A stretch of DNA of 64,000 nucleotides from Globodera rostochiensis (Eukaryota > Nematoda > Chromadorea > Rhabditida > Heteroderidae), in contig JAEVLN010000015.1 in NCBI GenBank assembly GCA_018350325.1, forward strand, positions 310,001 to 374,000, in the 5' to 3' direction. Below the pieces are notes generated by a model. It was not told the origin of the DNA. It did no database searches and worked only from the letters and a program-made list of their open reading frames with translations. A program made the position numbers and the translations under genes. This document shows, in pieces, positions 46,812 through 58,697 of the stretch (its first letter is position 1; each line of letters starts with the position of its first letter).

Positions 46812-48668
46812 TCACTTTTTGCCTTTTTTGCTCCCTCGGGCCCTTCGCTTGCGTCGTCTGAAAATTAAAAATAAAACAAATATTTTATTTAAATGATATA
46901 AAGTCATTTTGTCTTACCCATCGCCAATGTCATTGTCTTCGAAGTTAATGTCGACACAATTCCACAACCATTCAACGGCCTCCTTTTCCCACTTGGCCCA
47001 TTTGTCTTCGTCGCGCTCAATTGGACAACGGACCAACAGCGAAAATTCTTTGTTAAATCGTCGGAACACCAATCGCTCCCCCGTCAAATTGTTTTTCACA
47101 TCAAATGGCACAATCCAATAAAAGCAGCCCCAATGACCAAGTCTGATGATGAAATTGGCCTGTTCGAACGAATTGAGAAATGCCTAGAGGTTCAAAAGGA
47201 ATTTAAATCGAAAAATGCAGAAACATAAATACATTTTTGACTCCTTCCATTGCTCCCATAAAATAAACGCATCGCAACACTTTCGGAAGTCCATCCTCGC
47301 GGGGCGTGTGCAACCATTTGGCCATGACTTGTTCAGAAAAAGCGCCGGCGCTGTCATCGCCCGGGAACTTGGGAACACCAGAATGGTAATCGATCATGTG
47401 GAGCTTTGGGCAATCGTCGAGAATGGTCGGAAAGAATTTGCGCCAACAGTCGAGATCGAAGGGATTCAAAGAAAGTTGGAAAATGCTGGCACTGATCAAA
47501 GGCCAAATCTTTTTCCAAATGATTTCCCAACTGCGGTTTTGGTTGTCGAATGTTTTGATTGAAAGACTGGCCTTTTTGGAGTCAAAAAGTCGGCGAATTC
47601 GTTGAAGAAATTCGATGACATTTCGGTCAATGTAACTAAAACTCTCAAATATTGTTTAGGGCTTTTAGAACATTTAAGACCTTATTTTAAGGCGTTCGAA
47701 GCCGATCACTTTGCCAGGAAGTGATTTTCGCGGAATTGGCAGCCGACGCTCGACCTTCCCGTCGACGAATTTGACAATTTGAGCGTCGTCTTTTTCTTTC
47801 TTTCCGCGACGAATTTCCAAATTGCCCAACGACCATTCATTCAAATTAAAATGCTCGTCCACCAAACGATCAAATCGATCGCTGATCAGCGCAACTTTCA
47901 GTCCGAGCATACGAGGCCGACAGAATTTGAAGACTTCGAACAGAACGTCGGCAGAAATTCGACTAAAAGCTTTAGTTGGTAATGTGGTAAAACCAGGGAC
48001 GTAGCTAGAAAAAAATTTTGGAGGGGGGAATTGATCCATCTGAGCGCGGCGCTCAGATGGCATTCCCATTTGAGCGCTAGGAGCGGCCCGGCCCGGGAAA
48101 ATTTTTTTGATTTTTGATGGCAATTTGTTAAGAAAATTGCTAAAAGTTGTAAAACAATAGGGTCCTCCCTCTTGTTTTTTTTTCTCAAATTTCATTTTGG
48201 GGGGGGGGGAATTCCCCCCCTCCTGGCTACGCCCTTGGGTAAAACCCCCAACTCGTTCGCCCAAACGACCCGCACTAACCGCCGACCTCCTCCCCCCCCA
48301 CCCCACAGAAGTTCTCAAAAATTTGAAAATCGGCAAAATTGCCAAATTCTTTGTTGGGTAGGGAACCAAACGCAACTATTGCTGGGGCCCAAATCAATCC
48401 GGGCGCGGTTGTTTTACTATCCTGGAATCCGGTTTCCCGACCCAGGTGTGATCAAAACTACGGCGATACTTGCGGGGTGTTGCCCTTACCCACATTCGAA
48501 AAATCCGGAGCCTAATTTAAATTTGTACAATAAAGAACAGAAAGTTGTCACGTTCCGCAATTAATGAATTTTTACTTTTCGCTGGCAAAAAAAAAACTTT
48601 TATTAGAAATAAAAGAAGACTCACATTTCTTTCAATTGTTTCTCCACTTTCTTTGCATTGTCCGACAT
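46812..48668 (-). CDS. F-box-like family protein, copy E' (intact, 346 aa)
   Basis: Exons E1 48625-48668, E2 47681-47962, E3 47233-47635, E4 46918-47183, E5 46812-46857, all with the same lengths as copy E. I saw no amino-acid difference from E. The E5 acceptor context differs slightly (TTTTCAG here, TTTAATAG in E). It carries the same basic tail [14 protein letters not shown] and the same intron-1 hAT-like element. Family role as for E. Confidence 0.85.
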
Positions 48669-49207
48669 TTATTGATTGTTGTGAAAATTCAAATAATTAT
48701 ACTAACAATTAAATGAGACTAAAATGGACGTTTAATTAATGTAATCAACAAAAAAAAAGTGACAAAATCGTCAAATGCTCAACGCGTTGCGGCTTCGCAC
48801 GCGTGAGAAAATGCAGTCGAAAAAATTGGGAAAAGAAAGAGAAATTGACGGAATTTGCCCATCTCTGATCGGCGGTAGGGAAAGACAAAAATCGATAATT
48901 TGTGTTCAATGAGGGCAGAGAAAGAAACCATCCGTCTCTATCCTGTTGCGTCGGCACATAAAATGTGTCGGATGAGAAGCAAACGTTGAGGGTTTGGCAC
49001 AATTTAAAGGTTTTAACTTTAAATTGTTGAAATTTATGTAAATCAAAATATTTAAAGAAAACACTTGTTTTTAGCAGGTCTGTAACCATCGGGGGGGGGG
49101 GGCAAACCAAAAAAAAAGGTTAGATGAATCAAATCCCGGTCAAAAAAACCGGGATTAATTGGTCAAAAACAAAGATTGTCAATTTTGAAAAAACCATTAA
49201 TTGTGGT

Positions 49208-52200
49208 TTCTTCCGAAAATATCAAAAGTAAATTCTGAAAGGCATTAATGTATTTTTTCCGGAAAGAATCAACAAAAGTATGAAAGGTATTAATGTATTT
49301 TTTCCGGAAAGAATCAACAAAAGTAAATTCTGAAAGGTATTAATGTATTTTTTCCGGAAAGAATCAACAAAAGTAAATTCTGAAAGGTATTAATGTATTT
49401 TTTCCGGAAAGAATCAACAAAAGAAATTCTGAAAGGTATTAATGTATTTTTTCCCGAAATATCATAAGCAAATTCAGAAAGGCTTTAATGTATTTTTTGC
49501 CGGAAAGAATCAACAAAAGTAAATTTTGAAAGGTATTAATTTATTTTTTCTGGAAAGAATCAACAAAAGCAAATTCTGAAAGGTATTAATGTATTTTTTC
49601 CCGAAATATCAAAAGCAAATTCTGAAAGGTATTAATGTATTTTTTCCGGAAAGAATCAACAAAAGTAAATTCTGAAAGGTATTAATGTATTTTTTCCGGA
49701 AAGAATCAACAAAAGCAAATTCTGAAAGGTATTAATGTATTTTTTCCGGAAAAAATCAACAAAAGTAAATTCTGAAAGGTAATAATGTATTTTTTCCGGA
49801 AAGAATCAACAAAAGTAAATTTTGAAAGGCATTCATGTATTTTTTGCGGAAAGAATCAACAAAAGTAAATTCTAAAAGGTATTAATGTATTTTTTCCGGA
49901 AAGAATCAACAAAAGTAAATTCTGAAAGGTATTAATGTATTTTTCCGGAAAGAATCAACAAAAGTAAATACTGAAAGGTATTAATGTATTTTTTCCGGAA
50001 AGAATAACAAAAGTAAATTCTGAAAGGTATTATGTATTTTTTCCGAAAAGAATCAACAAAAGTAAATTCTGAAAGGTATTAATGTATCTTTCCGGAAAGA
50101 ATCAACAAAAGTAAATTCTGAAAGGTATTAATGTATTTTTTCCGGAAAGAATCAACAAAAGTAAATTCTGAAAGGTATTAATGTATTTTTTCCAGAAAGA
50201 ATCAAAAAGTAAATTCTAAAAGGTATTAATGTATTTTTTCCGGAAAGAATCAACAAAAGTAAATTCTGAAAGGTATTAATGTATTTTTCCGGAAAGAATC
50301 AACAAAAGTAAATTCTGAAAGGTATTCATGTATTTTTTCCGGAAATATCAAAAGTAAATTCTGAAAGGCATTCATGTATTTTTTCCGGAAATATCAAAAG
50401 TAAATTCTGAAAGGCATTCATGTATTTTTTCCGGAAAGAATCAACAAAAGTAAATTCTGAAAGGTATTAATGTATTTTTTCCGGAAAGAATCAACAAAAG
50501 TAAATTCTGAAAGGTATTAATGTATTTTTTCCGGAAAGAATTAACAAAAGTAAATTCTGAAAGGTATTAATGTATTTTTTCCGGAAAGAATCAAAAGCAA
50601 ATTCTGAAAGGCGTTAATTTATTTTTTCCGGAAATATCAAAAGCAAATTCTGAAAGGCATTATTGTATTTTTTCCGGAAAGAATCAAAAGCAAATTCTGA
50701 AAGGCTTTAATGTATTTTTCCGGAAAGAATCAAATGCAAATGGCGAAACGCTATTGTGTTTCTTCTGGTAAGAATAAAAAAAAAGCATCATTGTAGCTCT
50801 TCTGGTAAGAATCAAAAGCAAAGCATTATTGTGTTTCTTCCGGAAATATCAAAAACAAATTCTGAAATGCATTATTGTGTTTCTTCCGGAAACAAATTTT
50901 GAAAGGCATTAATGTATTTTTTCCGGAAAGAATCAAAAGCAAATGGCGAAACGCTATTGTGTTTCTTCTGGTAAGAATAAAAAAAAGCATCATTGTAGCT
51001 CTTCTGGTAAGAATCAAAAGCAAAGCATTATTGTGTTTCTTCCGGAAATATCAAAAACAAATTCTGAAATGCATTATTGTGTTTCTTCCGGAAACAAATT
51101 TTGAAAGGCTTTAATGTATTTTTTCCGGAAAGAATCAAAAGCAAATGGCGAAACGCTATTGTGTTTCTTCTGGTAAGAATAAAAAAAAGCATCATTGTAG
51201 CTCTTCTGGTAAGAATCAAAAGCAAAGCATTATTGTGTTTCTTCCGGAAATATCAAAAACAAATTCTGAAATGCATTATTGTGTTTCTTCCGGAAACAAA
51301 TTTTGAAAGGCATTAATGTATTTTTTCCGGAAAGAATCAAAAGCAAATGGCGAAACGCTATTGTGTTTCTTCTGGTAAGAATTAAAAAAAAGCATCATTG
51401 TAGCTCTTCTGGTAAGAATCAAAAGCAAAGCATTATTGTGTTTCTTCCGGAAATATCAAAAACAAATTCTGAAAGGCATTATTGTGTTTCTTCCGGAAAC
51501 AAATTTTGAAAGGCTTTAATGTATTTTTTCCGGAAAGAATCAAAAGCAAATGGCGAAACGCTATTGTGTTTCTTCTGGTAAGAATAAAAAAAAGCATCAT
51601 TGTAGCTCTTCTGGTAAGAATCAAAAGCAAATTCTGAAAGGTATTAATGTATTTTTTCCGGAAAGAATCAACAAAAGTAAATTCTGAAAGGTATTAATGT
51701 ATTTTTTCCGGAAAGAATCAAAAGCAAATGGCGAAACGCTATTGTGTTTCTTCTGGTAAGAATAAAAAAAAGCATCATTGTAGCTCTTCTGGTAAGAATC
51801 AAAAGCAAATTCTGAAAGGTATTAATGTATTTTTTCTGGAAAGAATCAACAAAAGTAAATTTTGAAAGGCATTCATGTATTTTTTGCGGAAAGAATCAAC
51901 AAAAGTAAATTCTAAAAGGTATTAATGTATTTTTTCCGGAAAGAATCAACAAAAGTAAATTCTGAAAGGTATTAATGTATTTTTCCGGAAAGAATCAACA
52001 AAAGTAAATTCTGAAAGGTAATCATGTATTTTTTCCGGAAATATCAAAAGTAAATTCTGAAAGGCATTCATGTATTTTTTCCGGAAATATCAAAAGTAAA
52101 TTCTGAAAGGCATTCATGTATTTTTTCCGGAAAGAATCAACAAAAGTAAATTCTGAAAGGTATTAATGTATTTTTTCCGGAAATATCAAAAGCAAATTCT

Positions 52201-53075
52201 GAAAGGTATTAATGTATTTTTTCCGGAAAGAATCAACAAAAGCAAATTCTGAAAGGTATTAATGTATTTTTTCCGGAAAGAATCAACAAAAGCAAATTCT
52301 GAAAGGTATTAATGTATTTTTTCCGGAAAGAATCAACAAAAGTAAATTCTAAAAGGCGTTAATGTATTTTTTCCGGAAAGAATCAAAAGCAAATTCTGAA
52401 AGGCATTATTGTGTTTCTTCCCGAAATGTCATAAGCAATTCAGAAAGGCTCTAATGTATTTTTTCCGGAAAGAATCAACAAAAGTAAATTCTGAAAGGCA
52501 TTCATGTATTTTTTCCGGAAATATCAAAAGCAAATTCTGAAAGGCATTATTTTGTTTCTTCTGGTAAGAATCAAAAGTAAATTCTGAAAGGTATTAATGT
52601 ATTTTTTCCGGAAAGGATCAACAAAAGTAAATTCTAAAAGGTATTAATGTATTTTTTCCGGAAAGAATCAACGAAAGTAATTCTGAAAGGTATTAATGTA
52701 TTTTTTTCCGGAAAGAATCAACAAAAGTAAATTCTGAAAGGCATTCATGTATTTTTTCCGGAAAGAATCAACAAAAGTAAATTTTGAAAGGCATTCATGT
52801 ATTTTTTGCGGAAAAATCAACAAAAGTAAATTCTGAAAGCATTCATGTATTTTTTCCGGAAATATCAAAAGCAAATTCTGAAAGGCATTATTTTGTTTCT
52901 TCTGGTAAGAATCAAAAGCAAATTTTGAAAGGCGTTAATGTATTTTTTCCGGAAAGAATCAACAAAAGTAAATTCTGAAAGGTATTAAGTATTTTTTCCG
53001 GAAAGAATCAACAAAAGTAAATTCTGAAAGGCATTCATGTATTTTTTTCGGAAATATCAAAAGCAAATTCTGAAT
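49208..53075. repeat. 50-bp minisatellite, second copy, expanded (~77 units)
   Basis: The first ~1.4 kb matches the first-copy array unit for unit. From about 50.55 kb the array continues with new variants. It includes a ~202-bp higher-order unit repeated at about 50.75-51.65 kb that contains GGCGAAACGCTATTGTGTTT and CATCATTGTAGCTCTTCTGG. The ORFs of 65 and 79 residues that recur every 202 bp are artefacts of this repeat. Confidence 0.96.
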
Positions 53076-53180
53076 TTTTAATATCAACTCTTATTTGTTT
53101 AATTGGTTCTGTAATAGTTCTTATATATTTAAAAATTTAAAAAATGATTTGAATCCGACGAATTTAGCCAAATTTCATAT

Positions 53181-53400
53181 TTATTGGGGAAGTTCAATTT
53201 CGCCAAGTTTTTTTGCCATTTTCAAAATTTCATAGAATGTCGGCGTGCAGTTGGACAATGAAAGCAAAAAGTCGAAGTTTTCTGTCAAATAATTTAATTT
53301 GATATTTTTTTTACTTACTTTTGAACTTTTCCTGCTGTAACTCTTTCCAGATGCATATAATATAGGGCAATTTCCAATTTGGCAAATTAATTTCCACCAT
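53181..53400 (-). CDS. Small two-exon protein, unrecognised (60 aa)
   Basis: Exon 1 53319-53400 begins MVEINLPNWKLPYIICIWKE. Donor GTAAGT and acceptor TTGACAG join in phase to exon 2 53181-53281, reading NFDFLLSLSNCTPTFYEILK and ending GEIELPQ. The C-terminal exon resembles the exon at 53867-54079 (NFKFVLKLSDFSLTSFEMYK), which suggests two paralogues side by side. No signal peptide. It may be a truncated member of a larger family; function unknown. Confidence 0.5.
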
Positions 53401-53866
53401 TTTTGTGAAATGTTTATTTTAAAGTGGAACAAACTAAACAAATTGATTAATTACCAGGGATGCGATTTATCTTTGGTAAGAAAGGCAGTATGTGAACGTG
53501 GTGGAATAGTTGAAATTTACACGCTTTAGCAAGCCGTTCCCAAAATGGGCCAATGCGCAACGAAGCAATTTCTCTTTTGACTTTGGCCGCCTTGTTTTTG
53601 TTGACGCATTTTAATTTAAACATTAATTTAATTTAAACTTTAGACTTATTCAACAACAAAAATGCCAAAACGATTAACATCAATCAACATTGCCGTTAAA
53701 ATGTTTTAGTTTAGCTATTTGTCTTAGTGAGTCTTGTTCTAAAAACTGGTACGACGGTTCCGTACGAAAAAATTACCGGTATTTTGTTAAGAAAATTGGT
53801 TCAAAAATTTGAGTAATCGAAAAGCAATAATGGCCGAACACCTTAAATATGTAAAAAGGCCCTTAC

Positions 53867-54351
53867 ATTTCATCGATAAAGTCTGCGGTTTTTTCTCAAT
53901 GATTTCACCAAAGTACTGCTTCACAAATGTGTAAAGTGCTGGCGGTTGTTGTTCAACTGCTCGGGCATTGCTTTGGTCGTCCATTCTCTTCACGTCAATT
54001 AAAATTGTTTCGAGCAATTTGTACATTTCAAATGATGTCAATGAAAAGTCGGAAAGCTTCAGCACAAATTTGAAATTTTCTGTGATTTACATTTGGTTGT
54101 GAGATTTCAAAAATAATTTTCATACCAATATATTGATTGTGAAATGCTGTATATTCTAATATGTTTTCCGGGTTTTGAATAATTTTAAATGGAAAAATTC
54201 TTAAATTTCATGAACAATTAAGATTGTCAAAATTAATGACTATACTCTACCTATTGGCGTCATTTTTTGTCGCCAAAATTTTGTACGCCGACAAAATAGT
54301 TTCTATTTGCCAGTCGCCAATGCATTTCAACTCAAGTACAACATACACAGC
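53867..54351 (-). CDS. Exons of a paralogue of the small gene, incomplete
   Basis: Exon 53867-54079 follows an acceptor ATCACAG and reads NFKFVLKLSDFSLTSFEMYK, then ILIDVKRMDDQSNARAVEQQ and ALYTFVKQYFGEIIEKKPQT. It ends at a GTAAGG donor. A likely upstream exon, about 54262-54351, reads VYVVLELKCIGDWQIETILS and AYKILATKNDAN, comparable to the first exon of the neighbouring small gene. The phase between the two does not fit the simplest donor, and start and end exons were not found. Function unknown. Confidence 0.35.
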
Positions 54352-54399
54352 TCTAGAAATACGGCATTTTAATTGTTTTAGAAAAAAACTGACTGAGAA

Positions 54400-55433
54400 G
54401 TAACGAGAAGCCGCAAGGCATATGAGAAGGCCAACATCAAAAGTTGGTCCACCACTGCCCGGGGCAATGGCTCCTCAGGGCACAAAATATTTCCGATGCA
54501 TATTTAACAAAATTTTGATAAAACAATTTTCTCCTCTCATCGGTAAGATCGCCGCGTCCTTCCTGGACATAACTTTTAAAAATGTCGTCAATAAATTGTC
54601 CAAATAAATTGGACGTTATTGGCAGAGTTGGTCAAATTCCATTTGCGGGGTGCCAAACAAACAAAATTTATAGAAATCAACTCAAACTGAAAAAGTTTAC
54701 AGCTTCCATCAAGCATTTTTTGCCTCATCACTAGGGCCCGGTTTTTATGTTTTAACATATTTTTTCGTGAATTCCTTACCATGAAAGGAGCCCAAAAATT
54801 GTTTTGAAAAAATTTTTGAATTAGGGCGACTTTTTAGCACATATTAAAACATATTTTGTGGGGGTATTTTTTAGCACATATTTATGAATATTTTAAGCTT
54901 TTTCAGAGTTTTAGCACATATTTCGCCATTTTTCAAAAATTCCATAAGAAAAATACAATAAAAACGAAAAATACACCCCTAAGGATCGACTTTTTAAAAA
55001 TTTTCAAAAAATGCACCCCTAAAAATTGACTTTTTCACGACGATAAATTCAAAATTCCATATTTAAAAATTTTTTCTGAATTGCCTTAAACTTACATATA
55101 AAAATTTTTATTTTTATTTTTACTTCAATTAGGACCATTTCTTGAAAGTTGATTAAATTTTTGAAAATTTTATGCATAAGCTGACTAGATTTTGGCCATT
55201 TTTGGCACATATTTTAGCACATATTTTCTAACAAAAAGTAAAAAATAAGCTAGGTAATTTAAGAATTTCAGCAAATTCCAATCAATTTAACCAAATACAA
55301 AAATGTTCAAACATTCATTTAGCAAAAGAGAAAAGCAACAAATTAAATGTTTAATCCATTTCTCAGTTTAAATATTTTCCATCCAAATTCCATTCGTCCT
55401 CCGTGCATTCACTTTTTGGGCTAACTTGAACTT
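54400..55433. other. Intergenic, AT-rich, with a TTTTAGCACATATTT repeat
   Basis: 54830-55230 contains several copies of TTTTAGCACATATTTT and AAATTTTTGAAAA. No gene was seen. Confidence 0.45.
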
Positions 55434-58400
55434 TTATTTTGCGCCAAACAGTCTGAATTAGAAATGCTATAAAATAGGAATGGGAATAGTCGGCGTACGT
55501 GGACAAAAGGTCCGACGGACAAAATGTCAAGTAGGTCAAATCGGACAAAATGTCCGGTAGTGGGGAAAATGAAAAAAGGTAATGTCCGGTAAGCCGAATC
55601 GGACAAAATAAATTTTAGGGAAATTTCCGTAACAAAGAATATGTCAAATCTTCAATGTAAGGAATTGATTGATATTTAAATTCAGCCCCTCCCCTTAACG
55701 AAAAATTGGGCAAAATTCTGCAGAATTTTGGACCATTTTTTGACAAATTCTGTTAAAAATTCAAAATTTTCTCGGCACCGCCGACCCCACACCTAGAGAA
55801 GTGTTTTTTTGGGAGGTTGATGAAATTTTTTCTGAAGGCGCTCTTCGGACCTTTTATCCTTTTTTCAATACCGGACATTTTGTCGTCGTGCCATAGCCGT
55901 AAAGCATTTTTAAAAGGTAATCGGTGTGTCCATCCCATTTTGACCTTACCCGTCCCCAATAAAACTGTCGTTGAAGTTAATGTTAATGCGATTCCGCAGC
56001 CACGACTTATTCCATCCGGTTGCCATCATTTCCCATTCGGCCCATTGCTTTTCGTCTCGCTCAATTGGACAACGAATCAACAGCCATTTGTCTCCCTTAA
56101 AGTGCCGAAACACCAAACGCTCCCCCGTCAAATAGTTTTTCAATTTGAATGGCACAATGTCAACAGAATCCCAACAATCATTAAGACAGATGACGAAATT
56201 GACAGAAACGACTGAATTGACAAATGCCTAAAATGGAATAAATGAATTGAAAACGGAAAATGCAGTAAAACTAAAAACACCCTTTTTAGTCCCTCCATTC
56301 CGTTCAAACGAAATTTGCATCGCAACATTTTTGCAAGTCCATCCCCGCGGGGCGTGTGCAACCATTTGGCCAATGCTTGTTCAGAAAAAGTGCCGGCACT
56401 GGCGGGAAAAGCATAATCGGAATGGATCAATCGAAGCTTCGGGCAATCGTCGAGAATGAACGGGTAGAATTGGTGCAAACGGGCGAGTTCGGAAGAACGC
56501 AAAGAAATGCCGAAAATGTTGTCATTGATCAGAGGCCAAATTCGGTACCAAATGATTTGCCAACTTCGCTTTTGGTCGGTGTCTATTCCAATGAAAAGAA
56601 TTGTCCCTTTGCAGTCGTCGAAAAGTCGGCGAAGGCGTCGGAGAAATTCGATCATACTTCGGTCGATGTAACTATGAAATTAGCAAATCGATGAATATTA
56701 AGAAAATTGAACAAAAATTTTCAATTAGTGTTTTTACAAAATCTAAAACGACATTTACCTTATCCAAATCTCCTCAAATCCGATCACTTTGGCCGGAAGC
56801 GCATTTTGCGGAATTGGCAGCCGCCGCTCGACGTCGCCATTGATTTTGACAATTTCAGCGCCCTTCCCGTTATCTGCGCTACGAATTTCCAACCGACCCA
56901 ACGACCATTCGTTCAATTTGAAATGCGCGTCCACCAAACGATCAAATCGGTCGCTGATCAGTGCCACTTTCAGGCCGAGCATAAGAGGCCGACAGAATTT
57001 GAAGACTTCAAATAAAACGTCGTCACAAACGAAACTGTAAAATTTGATTTATGGCATTAGTTTTTCTCAATTTCAACTCTCTCAAATGCCCAACCTCCGT
57101 CTCTCTGCCGCCACAAAATCGGCTGTCAGCAATTGATCAGCCCCTCGCATTTTGATCAGTCGAACGCCGATATGCGGGAATCCGTCCATTGAATTGATGG
57201 CCTTCGGCACTCCGGTATCGTTCAAAAACTGTTTCAATTTGTCCATAAAACTGTCAACCAACAACAATTCCAAGTCAACAAAAATGCAATTCATTTGCTG
57301 AGCGGCCAATTCGTAAAGATATTCCAGACAAAGCTAAAAACAAAAAAAACATTTGCCCGGTTTTTGGAGAGTTTTTTATTTTTACATTAAATTGTTCCAA
57401 CGCATCGCCTGAGGCCGTCGTTTTGTAGCACAAAAGGACAAAGTTCAGAGGCGCCTCCGCATTCCTTTTAGGGCCACGCAGCAAATCCTTCAGCGTTCGA
57501 TTGTCCCGACCAAAGTAGAGAATTCCTTTTTTTATAAAATTTATGGAAAGGCTTTGAGCTTTACAAAACTAACAAAGGGAAGGTCCCCAGGTGTCCACGG
57601 AGTTTCGGGATGAAACTTGGCACACTGATAGATCACCCCCACATTTCTACCACAAAGTGATATTCATTTTTGCTATAAAGGCCTGGGGAACGAGTTATAA
57701 GCCCTCAAAGTTTTTGGGTTTTCACATAACGACAAAAGATAACTTTTGAAAGGTCGGGAATAAGTTTCTTATGGGAAAAGCCGTTTGAACCTTCAACAAA
57801 TTTCCGGTAATGACTAAAATTCATAAAAACTAAATAAAAATACCCACTAAACATAGAAGATTTTCCAAAAAATATGTACCCCTAAAACATTAAATTTTTG
57901 GACTCGCCCGCCGTCCCGACGGGGCTCGGCATTTAGTAGGGATGCTCAAAGTCTCGGGTCTCGAAATGACAAAAGTCTCAGACTCGTGGTCCAACTCTCG
58001 GCCTTAGTACATTTTAGATCTCGAGCATCCCATGCATTTAATCGCCCCTTTGCATCCCCTTCAGCGATGGGTGATTTTGCTATTTATTACCCTTCGCCTC
58101 CAATATTTGGCTCATTTCCTGCCGTCTCATGCCAGAAGCCCGGATTGTCTTCAAAGACTCGGCGTTGTGCTGAAAAGTGCTGAGCGCTTCCCCAAGTGCC
58201 GTCATCGAATCATTAAAATTGTTCTTAAGCTTCATCAAACGTTTTTGAAGCTGTTCCGCGTCATTCTTTTCGGATTTGCTAAAAAAATGTTTTCATTAAC
58301 GATTTATATTTAAAAATGAACGAACGTTAAATAGCCGCCAAATCCGTTAATCAATGCGTCGACCTTTTTCAATTCCGACTCAACTCTCTTCAAAATTTGC

Positions 58401-58697
58401 ACATTTGAATTTTGACCTGAAATTATGTAAAAACATCCTTTGTCTGTGTCAATTCAAAAAGTTGATTTTTAGGGGGTATTTATTTGTTGGCCATTAATTA
58501 AGCAAAAAATTCCAATAAACGAGATTAAGTAAGTACTACAGTATATTTCGAGAAAACCCAAAAATTCATGGAAAAGCTCCGCGTAAAATGTTTCCCCATT
58601 TCTTACCATCGTCCGCAGTTATGTCGCCGGTCGTGTTGGGTGAACTTGTCATCATATTCGTAAAGAAAATTGAATGCTCAACCTTAAGAGCATCCAT
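55434..58697 (-). CDS. Candidate fusion: coiled-coil-like N-terminus joined to F-box-like copy F
   Basis: The upstream unit has exons 58607-58697, 58326-58416, 58091-58278, 57386-57525 and 57082-57333, in phase throughout, ending in its own stop after RRRLGI (253 aa if it stops there). It is helical ([50 protein letters not shown]) and unrecognised. F-box-like copy F follows: E2 56759-57034 ([20 protein letters not shown]), E3 56281-56671, E4 55950-56227, E5 55434-55452 with a short tail LFGAK. Copy F has no MSDN first exon, and only 48 bp separate the two. A donor AG|GTTGGG at 57094/57095 has the same phase as the missing exon. Using it removes a 60-bp intron with the first stop and gives one 10-exon frame of 570 aa. 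If the donor is not used, these are two adjacent genes and copy F lacks a start. Confidence 0.6.
55460..55800. repeat. GGACAAAATGTC repeat and GC-rich module within intron 9 region
   Basis: Between E5 and E4 of copy F are GTCCGACGGACAAAATGTC and GTCCGGTAAGCCG motifs (55505-55610) and a CTCGGCACCGCCGACC module remnant near 55770. It looks like an old insertion in the last intron. Confidence 0.5.
57942..58033. mobile_element. Short MITE in an intron of the fusion candidate
   Basis: Inverted ends AGGGATGCTC and GAGCATCCC enclose TCTCGGGTCTCGA-type motifs. Flanks GCATTTAG and GCATTTAA match at 7 of 8 bases, suggesting hAT type. It lies between exons 58091-58278 and 57386-57525. Confidence 0.7.

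Larger units (their letters stand above)
43226..50580. repeat. Segmental duplication, second copy
   Basis: Near-identical repeat of 35204-42737, in direct orientation about 8 kb away. Small differences include a deletion near 43508, loss of one TTGACTCAACTTTATAAAAA unit near 43730, and changes in homopolymer lengths. The right end merges into an expanded minisatellite, so the end is approximate. Confidence 0.95.

Noticed and set aside
50826..51630. Repeated 65- and 79-residue ORFs every 202 bp
   Set aside because: Artefacts of the higher-order minisatellite; present on both strands.
41225..53075. CRISPR-like regular repeats
   Set aside because: Units are contiguous with no unique spacers, in a eukaryotic genome; this is a minisatellite.
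54422..54607. 61-residue ORF MRRPTSKVGPPLPGAM
   Set aside because: No homology recognised, no splice context, in AT-rich intergenic DNA.
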